Of a stretch of DNA of 64,000 nucleotides, positions 36,111 through 45,067 are shown piece by piece. Both the position numbers and the translations under genes were made by a program. Source of the DNA: Cytophagales bacterium. GTDB lineage: Bacteria; Bacteroidota; Bacteroidia; Cytophagales; UBA9547. The first letter of the stretch is position 1, and each line of letters begins with the position of its first letter. The notes under the pieces were generated by a model, which was not told the DNA's origin, searched no databases, and saw only the letters and a program-made list of their open reading frames with translations. The DNA lies in assembly GCA_013297755.1 (NCBI GenBank), contig JAAFIH010000013.1, positions 1 to 64,000 of the forward strand. Reading direction: 5' to 3'.

Positions 36111-37856
36111 ATGAAAGTAAACGAACTAAAAGAAATATTTTTGGCAGAAGCCCTCGAAGGATACGAAGAGCTTAATAAACAACTCATTGTCCTCGAAAAA
36201 GATTATAAAAATAAAAAAGCAATAGAAACAATTTTTAGAATCACACATACCCTCAAAGCCAATGCTGCTGGAATGGGTTTTGACGATGTGGCTGCCATGG
36301 CACACACTTTTGAAGATGTGTTTTCGGAAATAAAAAACAATACTATTGCCTTAGAAGCCACACTTTTTGAAGACTTATTCAAAGCTAACGATATTTTTGG
36401 TCTATTAATAAATGCCGTTAAAACCGAAACTAAAGTACCCATACGTTACAAAGGGATTAAAGCAAAACTTGAAGTACTGGTAAGAAAATCAAAATATGGC
36501 GAAAATTCATTGCCCCAAATTATAGACAATACATCGGTAAGCAGTCTTTTGGCTCAAAACGATAGTATTGAAAATAAAATTCCAAAAAATGATTCAATTA
36601 TTGCTACAACTGAAGAGCTACAACACCCTGATAATCAATATGAAAATAAGGTTTCGTTCTCAGACTTGGTTTCTATTCCAATCCGAAAACTCGATAATTT
36701 GCTCAACTTGGTAGGCGAACTTATGATTGAGCGTGATAGAGTTGTTACTACTCTTACCAGTCAATTAAAAAACAGAAATGAATTTTCGAGGTTGCAAAAA
36801 ATTACTTCAGAATTGCAATACTCTGTCATGGACGTAAGGTTGGTTCAAGTAAATGTACTTTTTAGTAAATTTAATCGCATTGTAAGAGATACAGCTCAAC
36901 TCGAAAACAAAAAAGTCAATCTTACACTCGAAGGCACCGAAAACGAAATAGATCGAAATATCCTACAAATTATCAGCGATTCTTTAGTACATATTGTAAG
37001 AAATGCCATCAGCCATGGCATAGAAACATCCGAAAACAGAACGGCTTTTGGTAAATCTGAAGTAGGAAATGTAATCATACGTGCCAAAAGTCAAAAAAAT
37101 ACTGTAATCATAGAGGTAGAAGACGATGGGCGTGGAATTAATCCCAAAATAATAAGGCAAAAAGCACTCGAAAAAGGTGTAGCTACCAAAGAAATCTTAC
37201 AACTAATGACAGACGATGATGTCATTCAACTCATCTTTGAGCCTGGGTTTTCTTCTGCCGAAATAGTTACATCTGTCTCTGGTCGTGGGGTAGGGATGGA
37301 TGTAGTCAAAAAATCTATTGATTCTATTGGCGGTAAAGTAAATATAAAAACGAATGTAGGACAAGGCTCTACTTTTAGTTTAATTTTGCCCTCGTCTATG
37401 GCCCTAAAATCGGCACTACTTTTTGGCCTTGGCGATACAGACTATGCCATACCACTTTCGTACACAGATGCTGTTATCCAATTATATAAAACCGACATTC
37501 ATAAGGTTTCCAAAGGATTGATAGCCAGTCATTTAAACAAAAATATAAGCATTGTATTTTTAAACGATTTGTTTTCGGCTCCATCGCTGGAAGTAATATC
37601 TGAAGGAAACATCTATCATAATAACTACAATGCCATGCCAATGGATGGTAGGTTTTATACAATAGTGGTTTCGTATGGTCCACGCCAAGTTGGCTTTGTA
37701 GTAGACAAATTGATGCAACAAAAAGAAATAGTAGAAAAACCGCTTTCGCAACCATTAAAAAATGCTACATTTATTAGCGGAGCCACCATTCTTGGCAATG
37801 GCAAAGTATGTTTGGTATTGGATGTGCCCTCTATTATAACGCATATTTTTAAATAA
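36111..37856 (+). CDS. cheA: chemotaxis histidine kinase CheA
   Basis: 581 residues. Hpt domain with H46 (IFRITHTLKANAAGMG), a low-complexity linker where a CheY-binding P2 domain would be, P3 dimer helices (FSDLVSIPIRKLDNLLNLVGELMIERDRV), the ATPase domain (N-box HIVRNAISHGIE, G1 VEDDGRGINP, G2 SGRGVGMDVV) and a C-terminal CheW-like domain (LFGLGDTDYAIPLSYTDAVIQLY). P2 appears absent, so phosphotransfer may be slower or direct. It is separated from cheB by a family B repeat. Confidence 0.95.
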   Translation: MKVNELKEIFLAEALEGYEELNKQLIVLEKDYKNKKAIETIFRITHTLKANAAGMGFDDVAAMAHTFEDVFSEIKNNTIALEATLFEDLFKANDIFGLLINAVKTETKVPIRYKGIKAKLEVLVRKSKYGENSLPQIIDNTSVSSLLAQNDSIENKIPKNDSIIATTEELQHPDNQYENKVSFSDLVSIPIRKLDNLLNLVGELMIERDRVVTTLTSQLKNRNEFSRLQKITSELQYSVMDVRLVQVNVLFSKFNRIVRDTAQLENKKVNLTLEGTENEIDRNILQIISDSLVHIVRNAISHGIETSENRTAFGKSEVGNVIIRAKSQKNTVIIEVEDDGRGINPKIIRQKALEKGVATKEILQLMTDDDVIQLIFEPGFSSAEIVTSVSGRGVGMDVVKKSIDSIGGKVNIKTNVGQGSTFSLILPSSMALKSALLFGLGDTDYAIPLSYTDAVIQLYKTDIHKVSKGLIASHLNKNISIVFLNDLFSAPSLEVISEGNIYHNNYNAMPMDGRFYTIVVSYGPRQVGFVVDKLMQQKEIVEKPLSQPLKNATFISGATILGNGKVCLVLDVPSIITHIFK

Positions 37857-37906
37857 AAAACACTAATCATTTGTAGGTTTTGATTTATTTTTAGTTTGTA
37901 ACTTCA

Positions 37907-38222
37907 ATTATATCAAACCAAAAAATTATAATTACATTCCTATAATTTTTCTACCACTTGGGGCAGGGCAAACGCATTTAAAAATATTATAGTATAAAAT
38001 AGTAAAATATTACTAAAAAAGAATATTTTTTAAATAGTTGAATGTAAAGTCCCTCCCTTTGGATTCTGTGTATCAAACAGAAATTGGATTTAGGGTGGGG
38101 TTATTAAAATAATAGGTAATTTTATTTAAAATATTTTAAAAGATTTTGCCCTGCACTTGGGGTGAAATTAATAGAGGGGTTTAAAATAAAACTGTAATAT
38201 TTGTTTTTCGGTTAAATATAAT
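37907..38222 (+). mobile_element. family B palindromic repeat, copy B3, split by element C1
   Basis: The left half (37907-37963) and right half (38154-38222) together rebuild a normal B element. The break is at its central apex. Confidence 0.92.
37964..38153. mobile_element. family C element, complete copy C1
   Basis: 190 bp starting CAGGGCAAAC and ending TTTTGCCCTG (9-bp perfect inverted ends CAGGGCAAA). It is flanked on both sides by CACTTGGGG, a 9-bp target duplication. It has no coding capacity. The interior holds an inverted, shortened copy of the family A core. Confidence 0.92.
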
Positions 38223-38318
38223 AATTCATAAAAAAACAATAAACATTATTTATTATATCTTAAATTATATTTATTTTGATGTTGATTTAATTTTATTAAA
38301 AAAATATTAAAAGATAAT

Positions 38319-39527
38319 ATGAAAATAGGGATAATTAGAGAAGGAAAAATTCCAATTGACAAACGTACACCACTTACACCCATGCAATGTGTAATGCTCA
38401 TGAAGACCTATCCTGGCCTTCAAATTGTTGTCCAATCAAGCAAAATCAGAACTATATTAGACGAAGAATATAAAGCACTTAAAATACAAATAGTCGAAAA
38501 CTTAGACGATTGTGATTATATTTTTGGAATCAAACAAATACCCGTAGGAGAAATACTGCCTAATAAAAAATATTTATTTTTTTCTCATACCATAAAAAAA
38601 CAAGCCGAAAACCAAAAAATGTTTCTCACTTTGGCTCAAAAAGGCTGTACATTGATTGATTACGAATGTATAAAAAATACAAATGGAGATAGATTGATAG
38701 CTTTTGGTTATTTTGCAGGTATCGTTGGTGCATATAACACCATCAAAACTTATGGACACCGCTACAGATTATTTGATTTAAAACCAGCTCACCTATGCTA
38801 CGACTATGCCGAAATGCGTAGTTTTTATAAAATAATAAAACCAAAATTAAAACCAATCAAAATTGTACTCACTGGGGGCGGCCGTGTAGCCGATGGTGCT
38901 ATGGAGGTTTTAGACCAAATGAAAATTAAAAAAGTAAACATAGAACCTTTTTTGGATCAAATGTATGATCACCCTGTATACACTCAAATAAGAAGCGAAC
39001 ACTATAATATAAGAAACAATACCAATGTTTTTGATAAAAAAGAGTTTTATAAAAATCCAGAACGATATAGTTCTGCTTTTTTGAAATTTGCTCACAATGC
39101 CGATATGCTCATCGCTTGTGCCTTTTGGAACCCCCTAGCTCCACGTCTATTTACGCCAGAGCAGATGCAAGATAGTGCTTTCAGAATAAAAGTAATTGGA
39201 GATATTACCTGCGACATAGATGGCTCTATACCAAGCACCCTGAGGTCTACCTCTATTGATAATCCAGTATACGACTACAATCCCACGACAAAAGATTTGG
39301 AAACGCCTTATACATCCGAACAAAATATTACAACCATGGCTATAGATAATTTGCCTTGCGAATTGAGCAGAGATGCCAGCCAAGACTTTGGAAGCCAAAT
39401 CATCAAACATTTGTTTCCTTTAATAATGACAGAAGATAAAGACAATATCCTCTCTAATGCTACTATTTTATCTAATGGCGTTCTAAATCCTTATTACGAA
39501 TATTTATCAGATTATTTATCTAAATGA
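38319..39527 (+). CDS. NAD-dependent saccharopine-dehydrogenase-type oxidoreductase (AlaDh/PNT fold)
   Basis: 402 residues. N-terminal IGIIREGKIPIDKRTPLTPMQC is the start of the alanine dehydrogenase/transhydrogenase and lysine-forming saccharopine dehydrogenase families. A Rossmann segment IKIVLTGGGRVADGAMEVL lies near residue 185. DITCDIDGSIPSTLRSTSIDNPVYDYNP is close to lysine-type saccharopine dehydrogenases. It may take part in lysine breakdown or synthesis of an opine-like compound; partner genes are not nearby, so the reaction is uncertain. Confidence 0.78.
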   Translation: MKIGIIREGKIPIDKRTPLTPMQCVMLMKTYPGLQIVVQSSKIRTILDEEYKALKIQIVENLDDCDYIFGIKQIPVGEILPNKKYLFFSHTIKKQAENQKMFLTLAQKGCTLIDYECIKNTNGDRLIAFGYFAGIVGAYNTIKTYGHRYRLFDLKPAHLCYDYAEMRSFYKIIKPKLKPIKIVLTGGGRVADGAMEVLDQMKIKKVNIEPFLDQMYDHPVYTQIRSEHYNIRNNTNVFDKKEFYKNPERYSSAFLKFAHNADMLIACAFWNPLAPRLFTPEQMQDSAFRIKVIGDITCDIDGSIPSTLRSTSIDNPVYDYNPTTKDLETPYTSEQNITTMAIDNLPCELSRDASQDFGSQIIKHLFPLIMTEDKDNILSNATILSNGVLNPYYEYLSDYLSK

Positions 39528-39566
39528 TTTGAGTATAATAGGTTATTATTTTTAAAAATATCTTAC

Positions 39567-41552
39567 ATGAGAAGACGACCATTTATTGCTAGTATAACAG
39601 CTATGGGTATGACCAGTTTTTTGAGCAAAACTACTGAAGCCTCTGTAGATGAAGTTAATTCTAATAAAGAAATAAGTTTTGATAATCAACTTTATACTCC
39701 GTTTGTATTACAAAAACTTGAAAACGATTTTATTCAATTTACTTGGATGAGCGATGGCTCTGCTACAATCAAAGACAAAAAAAATAATGCTATATGGCTA
39801 ATGGCTAATGTTGCTTTTCAAGAAGAATACGAAATAGAACGCAACCACGTGTGGGTACGACAAGATAGGTCGATTTGCGAGCAGTTTGCTGCTAGGTTTA
39901 GAGGTCGATTTCAAAACGATAAAGTAATATTTACAATTCTTAATACAGAACTACAAATTGTCGGAAGCTTTGCTTGTAAGGCTGTTTTAGAAAATGAATA
40001 TTTGTCTTTTATTATTACTGATATAGATGAAATGTTACCAAATTTGATGTTTCCTCCATCTATTCAAAACGAAATTTTAGTGCTACCACAAGGAGCAGGT
40101 AAACTTATAAAAAAATCTTGGGATCGAAAATATTTATCTTGGGTGGCTCACTTGAATATGCGTTTTGTGGGTGGGCTCAATAATCAAAACAAGGGATATT
40201 TGGCCTTATTTGATGCTGGTTTTGAAGATTCAGGTATTCTACAAGTGGGCACTAATGTAACACCAGTTTGGCAAAAGTCACTTGGCAAATACTCGACTTC
40301 TCGTACTGTAAAATATACTTTTACTGATGGTGGATATGTGGGTATGGCCAAAAAATTTAGGGCGTATGCCAACTCCATAGGATTGGTAAGAAAATTAGAT
40401 GAAAAAATAAAAAATACACCCCTACTAAACCATTTAGTGGGTGGCAGGCAAATTACTTTTTATCAATGTATACCTAAGGCAAAGTTTTCGACCCAAGAAA
40501 ATCAGCTTAAAAATGCCGAACAACTAGAAAAAGCTCGTAAACAGGGCGAAAATCCAGAGCCAAATATCGTTTTTTCTCACAATACTGTCAAAGAAATTGT
40601 AGCCGAACTCAAAACAAATTGGGGTTTTAGCAAAGGAATAATCAATCTTAGGGGTTGGATAAGCGGTGGCTACGATTATTCTCACCCTGATGTATGGCCA
40701 CCCGAACCTAGGCTGGGCACTACCCAAGAACTAAAAGATCTTTGTGCCTCTCAACCCAATTATTTTACTTTATTGCACGATAATTATCAGGATATTTATA
40801 AGCAAAACATTAGTTTTCCAAAAGGTATAAATATTACTAAAAATGACAAATGGATGAAAGGAGGTTTATGGCCTGGTGGTCAAGCCTATATTCTCAATTC
40901 GAGAAATAGTTTGATGTATGCCAAACGAAACTGGCAACAAATAAAGCAACTTCAAACAGGTGGTATGTTTATAGATACAACCTCGGCAGTGCAATTATAT
41001 GAATCTTATGAAAAAGGAAATGAATCAACAAAATCAGATGATTTGAGAAATAAAATTGCATTAATCAAGTTTTTTAAATCCCAAAATCAGGTTTTTGGAA
41101 GCGAAGAAACGGCCGATTTTGCCGTAAAAGACATAGATTTTTTTGAAACCAGACATGCCCGCAAAGCTGGCGAAACTATACCCTTGTGGTCGTTGGTGTT
41201 TCATGATTGTGCATTTGTAAGCAGATATGCAGATAGTTCTAACATGGAGCTTTCTGCAAAACCCTGGCTCGAAGATATGCTTTGGGGATATTTTGTGCTT
41301 TTTAGAATAGGAAATTGGGGTGAGTCTGCATGGAAACATCAAAAAACCGAATTTATGGCTTCGTTGCCTGTAGATAACTGGTTTGCACAAATTGCTACAT
41401 CTGAAATGACAAACCATGAATTTTTGAGCGATGATTTTGAAGTAGAAAAAACTACTTTTAGTAATGGAAAATCAGTAACTGTGAATTTTTCTAATACTCA
41501 AAAAACCATCAATGGCCAAGTATACGAGCCATTGATGTATGTTATAAAGTAG
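39567..41552 (+). CDS. secreted glycoside-hydrolase-like protein
   Basis: 661 residues. The N-terminus MRRRPFIASITAMGMTSFLSKTTEA looks like a signal peptide with paired Arg, possibly Tat-type. Residues 40-260 are beta-rich, and the later half (INLRGWISGGYDYSHPDVWPPEP, LHDNYQDIYKQ, GGMFIDTTSAVQLYE, FGSEETADFAVKDIDFFETR) has the acid-rich barrel strands seen in glycosidases of the GH101 or GH31 kind. I cannot settle the family. It starts 39 bases after the dehydrogenase gene on the same strand. Confidence 0.5.
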   Translation: MRRRPFIASITAMGMTSFLSKTTEASVDEVNSNKEISFDNQLYTPFVLQKLENDFIQFTWMSDGSATIKDKKNNAIWLMANVAFQEEYEIERNHVWVRQDRSICEQFAARFRGRFQNDKVIFTILNTELQIVGSFACKAVLENEYLSFIITDIDEMLPNLMFPPSIQNEILVLPQGAGKLIKKSWDRKYLSWVAHLNMRFVGGLNNQNKGYLALFDAGFEDSGILQVGTNVTPVWQKSLGKYSTSRTVKYTFTDGGYVGMAKKFRAYANSIGLVRKLDEKIKNTPLLNHLVGGRQITFYQCIPKAKFSTQENQLKNAEQLEKARKQGENPEPNIVFSHNTVKEIVAELKTNWGFSKGIINLRGWISGGYDYSHPDVWPPEPRLGTTQELKDLCASQPNYFTLLHDNYQDIYKQNISFPKGINITKNDKWMKGGLWPGGQAYILNSRNSLMYAKRNWQQIKQLQTGGMFIDTTSAVQLYESYEKGNESTKSDDLRNKIALIKFFKSQNQVFGSEETADFAVKDIDFFETRHARKAGETIPLWSLVFHDCAFVSRYADSSNMELSAKPWLEDMLWGYFVLFRIGNWGESAWKHQKTEFMASLPVDNWFAQIATSEMTNHEFLSDDFEVEKTTFSNGKSVTVNFSNTQKTINGQVYEPLMYVIK

Positions 41553-41567
41553 ATTTTTGACTATTTT

Positions 41568-41682
41568 TTATATCAAACCTAAAAATTAAAATTACATTCC
41601 TATAATTTTTCTCCCAGTTGGGAAAAAATTAAAAGAAGGGTTTAAAATAAAATTGTAATGTTTGTTTTTCGGTTCAATATAA
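41568..41682 (+). mobile_element. family B palindromic repeat, copy B4
   Basis: 115 bp, TTATATCAAACCTAAAA to TTTTCGGTTCAATATAA, beginning 15 bases after the preceding stop codon. The following 300 bases up to 41987 are AT-rich and show no gene. Confidence 0.9.
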
Positions 41683-41987
41683 ATAAAAAATATTATTTCT
41701 TAAAATTTTAAACAACAATGATGTTGTAAGTTGGCTTCTTTTCAAAATTAGTTTTGCATAACAAATCAAAATAATATTCTGTTTTAATAAATTATTCATC
41801 TATAAGCTAAATTTTATTTTGAATATTTAAAATTCTTTTAAACATTGTATTTTTAAAAATTCTTACATTTTTAAAAATGAATTGTAGCAGTAAAATTTAT
41901 TGCCTATAAAATTCATAAAATATTTATAATCAGCAGTTTTCGTTGTTAAATGGGATCCTAAAATATATATTATAAAAATAATATTTA

Positions 41988-43409
41988 TTACGCTTTATAC
42001 CCAAAAAGATTTTTAGTTTTGATGGTATTGGCCACAGCATCAGGCACCATAGAGTCCCAACCAGGCTCTCCTTTTGATATTTTTTTGTGTACCTCGTCTG
42101 ACATTATTTTCAATAAATCCAGATTATAGGTTTCTATATCCTCTATTTTATTGCTTTCGTACAGGTGCTGATACAAAAGTTTGTCAGCTTGAGGTGCATC
42201 AAAATTTTTGCAGTTATAAAGTTGCCCAGTTGTATAATTAGTGGCTGGATATACATATAATTTTACATTTCCGCCAAACAACATTCCGAAAGCCTCAAGC
42301 ATACCACCTTTTAGTTTTTGATACAAATTACTTGTAAAAATATCGTTGAGATTATAAATTCCAAGTATAATGCCTGTTTTCTTTTTGGTAAATCTCGAGA
42401 GATAAGAAGCCAATCGATAATAGCCCTGATAGTCAGATATAAGCACAGTATAACCCAAAGAGCAAATAATATCTACACGATCGATAAAATCTTTGTAGTT
42501 GATTTCGCCAGTTTCGCTACCCGATGCCAGGTTGAAAAGCGTAAGCTCGGCCACTGTTACTAACTGATTTTCGTCTACATCAGCCTCTTTTTTAAATTGC
42601 TCTATGCCTTTGAGGTACATATCTTGGTTGAGTAGCGTAAATGGTCGAAAGCGACCACGATAAGCAAGTATATTTTTTTTGTAAAACACATCAGAGGCTT
42701 GCAATACATCGCCATTAGGCCCAAAAAGTGCTGTTCTGGTCATCTTATTTTTTACCAACTGCAGTGCCAATATGCGGTTGTCGGCCTGCTCAAAATCGGG
42801 CCCTTTGAGCCTAAACATATCAATTTCTATCCTATCTCTATCAATTTCTTCAATCAAAGATGTAATAATATCTTCTGGGTTGGCGTAGCGATAAATACAA
42901 GCATATATCAGATTGACCCCCAATATACCCACTGCTTGTTGCTGCATGTGCACATCGTTGTCGAGCAATCGCACATGTATCACACATTCGTTGGGAGCTG
43001 TGTTGGGCGATAACTGAAATTGCAGACCCATCCAACCGTGAGCTTCGTTGTCTTTTTTAAAATTAATCGTAGTAAAAGTATTTGCATAAGCAAAAAACAA
43101 GGTTTCGGCACCTCTTTTTTCTTTTAAACGCTCGTTGAGCAAGCCAAATTCACGTTGCAACATCTTGAGAAGCCTCGACTGAGTTACATATCGCCCCCCA
43201 GGCTCGGCTCCATAGATGGCATCGCTAAAAGTCATATCATAAGCACTCATGGTTTTAGCAATGGTTTGAGAGGCGGCACCTACTTTAAAAAAATTGGCTG
43301 CCACCTCTTGCCCTGCACCTATTTCGGCAAACGAACCATACGTTCGTTTATCCAAGTTTATTGCCAGTGCTTTTTGCTTAGAACCTAATAATTGGGTATT
43401 GGTAGCCAT
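41988..43409 (-). CDS. conserved protein of unknown function
   Basis: 473 residues, soluble by composition. The N-terminus QKALAINLDKRTYGSFAEIGAGQEVAANFFKVGAASQTIAKTMSAYDMTFSDAIYG is strongly patterned, and GRYVTQSRLLKMLQREFGLL follows. A later run SDYQGYYRLASYLSRFTKKKTGIILGIYNLNDIF looks like part of an alpha/beta domain. I recall proteins of this kind in many Bacteroidota, often with unreliable labels, and know no proven function. There is no signal peptide. It is monocistronic, with a family A element just upstream of its start. Confidence 0.75.
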   Translation of the reverse strand: MATNTQLLGSKQKALAINLDKRTYGSFAEIGAGQEVAANFFKVGAASQTIAKTMSAYDMTFSDAIYGAEPGGRYVTQSRLLKMLQREFGLLNERLKEKRGAETLFFAYANTFTTINFKKDNEAHGWMGLQFQLSPNTAPNECVIHVRLLDNDVHMQQQAVGILGVNLIYACIYRYANPEDIITSLIEEIDRDRIEIDMFRLKGPDFEQADNRILALQLVKNKMTRTALFGPNGDVLQASDVFYKKNILAYRGRFRPFTLLNQDMYLKGIEQFKKEADVDENQLVTVAELTLFNLASGSETGEINYKDFIDRVDIICSLGYTVLISDYQGYYRLASYLSRFTKKKTGIILGIYNLNDIFTSNLYQKLKGGMLEAFGMLFGGNVKLYVYPATNYTTGQLYNCKNFDAPQADKLLYQHLYESNKIEDIETYNLDLLKIMSDEVHKKISKGEPGWDSMVPDAVANTIKTKNLFGYKA

Positions 43410-43441
43410 TGTTTTTTTGTTTAATTAATCTATTTTATTAT

Positions 43442-43560
43442 GGGAACTTCTAAAAACCCATAATTTAATTTCAAAAACCCCACCCTAACCAATTTCTGTT
43501 TCGATGCCACAGAATCCAAGAGGGAGGGCTTTATAGGAATTAGGGTTTTTAGAAGTTCCC
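43442..43560. mobile_element. family A MITE-like element, copy A2
   Basis: 119 bp with perfect 18-bp inverted ends GGGAACTTCTAAAAACCC. It is flanked by the 4-bp duplication TTAT. Only a couple of differences from A1, so one or both moved recently. Confidence 0.9.
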
Positions 43561-43642
43561 TTATAAAAATGCTATTTAATATAATATCAATAGATTTAAA
43601 AGTTTTTGATAAAAAAAATTTTTAAACCAATAGCTACATTTA

Positions 43643-44320
43643 TTACTCTATAGTAGTTGTTTCTAGCAACAATTTATCCATATCAAACATCAATTTATTG
43701 ACATCGTTTTCGTTGGTGCCATCGTAATATCCTCTTATATTTTTGTGGGTATCTACAAGTACAAATTTTTCGGTATGCACAAAATCATCAGCCCCGCCAT
43801 CTCCCTGAGTGGCTGTCACGTAATAGGCCTCACGGGCCATATTGTATAAATCTACTTTAGAACCAGTAAGAAAATGCCAATGATTACCCTTAGCAACTCC
43901 TTGTTTTTGAGCATATTCTAAAAGCACACTTGGTGTATCGCTCTCTGGGTTTACTGTATGCGAAAGCAATACTACTGATGGGTTGTTTTTGTAAGCCTCA
44001 AAAACTCGTTTCATTTGTGCAGTCATTTTTACACAAATACCAGGACAGTTTACAAAAAAGAAATCTGCTACATAGATTTTGTTTTTAGTAATATTTGATG
44101 TAATGGTGTCGCTGTGTTGATTGATAAAACTAAAATCTTTGACAACGTGATACATAGTGTCTATCTTTGGTTGCCCATCAACCATTGTGGTATCAAATCT
44201 ATCGAAACCATAATATGGTAGCAATGACTTAGGTTTACGATTGCTGTGATTTTTTTGGTAAAAAAACATAAAAACCAACACTGCACATAATCCTAAGGAT
44301 ATACCAATAATTTTTTTCAT
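43643..44320 (-). CDS. SCO1/SenC family copper-chaperone-like thioredoxin-fold protein
   Basis: 225 residues from the Met at 44320 (a longer frame to 44350 exists). An N-terminal membrane anchor is followed by the SCO domain with the copper ligands in FVNCPGICVKM (CxxxC) and the His in DDFVHTEKFVLVD. SCO proteins deliver copper to cytochrome c oxidase or act as thiol reductases outside the inner membrane. No oxidase genes are nearby. Its first codons are contained in the 163-base stretch that is duplicated at 49351. Confidence 0.88.
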   Translation of the reverse strand: MKKIIGISLGLCAVLVFMFFYQKNHSNRKPKSLLPYYGFDRFDTTMVDGQPKIDTMYHVVKDFSFINQHSDTITSNITKNKIYVADFFFVNCPGICVKMTAQMKRVFEAYKNNPSVVLLSHTVNPESDTPSVLLEYAQKQGVAKGNHWHFLTGSKVDLYNMAREAYYVTATQGDGGADDFVHTEKFVLVDTHKNIRGYYDGTNENDVNKLMFDMDKLLLETTTIE

Positions 44321-44464
44321 TCCTATTTTATTAAAACCCAAAAATGACATTGATAGTATTCAATACTTGTTTTTGAAAAACTATTATTAAATAACCATTT
44401 ATAGGAAATAATGTTATGGTAGAGTTTTTATTTTTACAGAAATGGATAAAAAATATTTTGGCGT
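44302..44464. repeat. 163-bp direct duplication, copy 1
   Basis: About 95% identical to 49351-49516. It covers the start and upstream region of the SCO gene and ends at TTTTGGCGT, after which the two loci differ. Confidence 0.88.
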
Positions 44465-44552
44465 TACATGACTTGGTAATTGTGGATCCTATCTATGATA
44501 TTTCCAAAAAAAGTGAGTCTTTTGATACTACTATTTCCTAAAATATTTTTTT

Positions 44553-44606
44553 TAAAGTAATATTTTATTATTATTACTTGTAATATTTTTAAATGTGTTT
44601 GCCCTG
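44553..44606 (-). repeat. family C left-end fragment (C4)
   Basis: Read on the minus strand it starts CAGGGCAAACACATTTAAAA and continues like C1 and C3 for about 50 bases. The right end is not found. Confidence 0.65.
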
Positions 44607-45018
44607 ATTTTTGTATTCAAAGCAACTATTTTTAGATAAATTTTCTTGTATTACAGCAATACTTTATAGGTAAATTTTTTTAACTCAACTTGTATCAAAT
44701 TTTTCATAAAGCCTTGATAACCAGTTAATTACGTTGGAATAATTTTTTATTGGGGTAACACAAACCTTTTGACTTACAAGGTATTATTGCCCCCATCAAA
44801 CAAATTCTTCCATTCTTTAGCAAGCATTTTAACTCCACTAGCAATAATCCATCAAAAATGTCAAGATTTATTAAGATATTGTATCTTTTTTACTTTTAAT
44901 ATAAGTGCTTTCACATTTTATATAAGCATATTCTTTTACCTTTATAGCTTTGCTAAGGATGTTTACTATTGGATAAAATAAGCAAGAATCAACTGATAAA
45001 AGATTTTAGAATTTTCTT

Positions 45019-45047
45019 TTATTCAATAGATTTTTTTTATTGAATAA
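45019..45047. promoter_or_regulatory. operator-like inverted repeat before the DUF6660 gene
   Basis: TTATTCAATA, 9 bases, TATTGAATAA: a perfect 10-bp inverted repeat ending 20 bases before the start codon. A -7-like box TAATTTTG lies at 45056-45063, so a bound repressor would block polymerase. Confidence 0.45.
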
Positions 45048-45067
45048 TAATATGTTAATTTTGTTAA

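Larger units (their letters stand above)
44465..45067. other. intergenic region upstream of the DUF6660/TonB receptor genes
   Basis: About 600 bases without a convincing gene. It holds a family C fragment (44553-44606) and an operator-like inverted repeat (45019-45047). A 70-codon frame at 44769 has no coding character I trust. Confidence 0.5.

Noticed and set aside
44769-44981. 70-codon frame upstream of the DUF6660 gene
   Set aside because: Low-complexity, hydrophobic AT-driven sequence without start signals or neighbours to support it.
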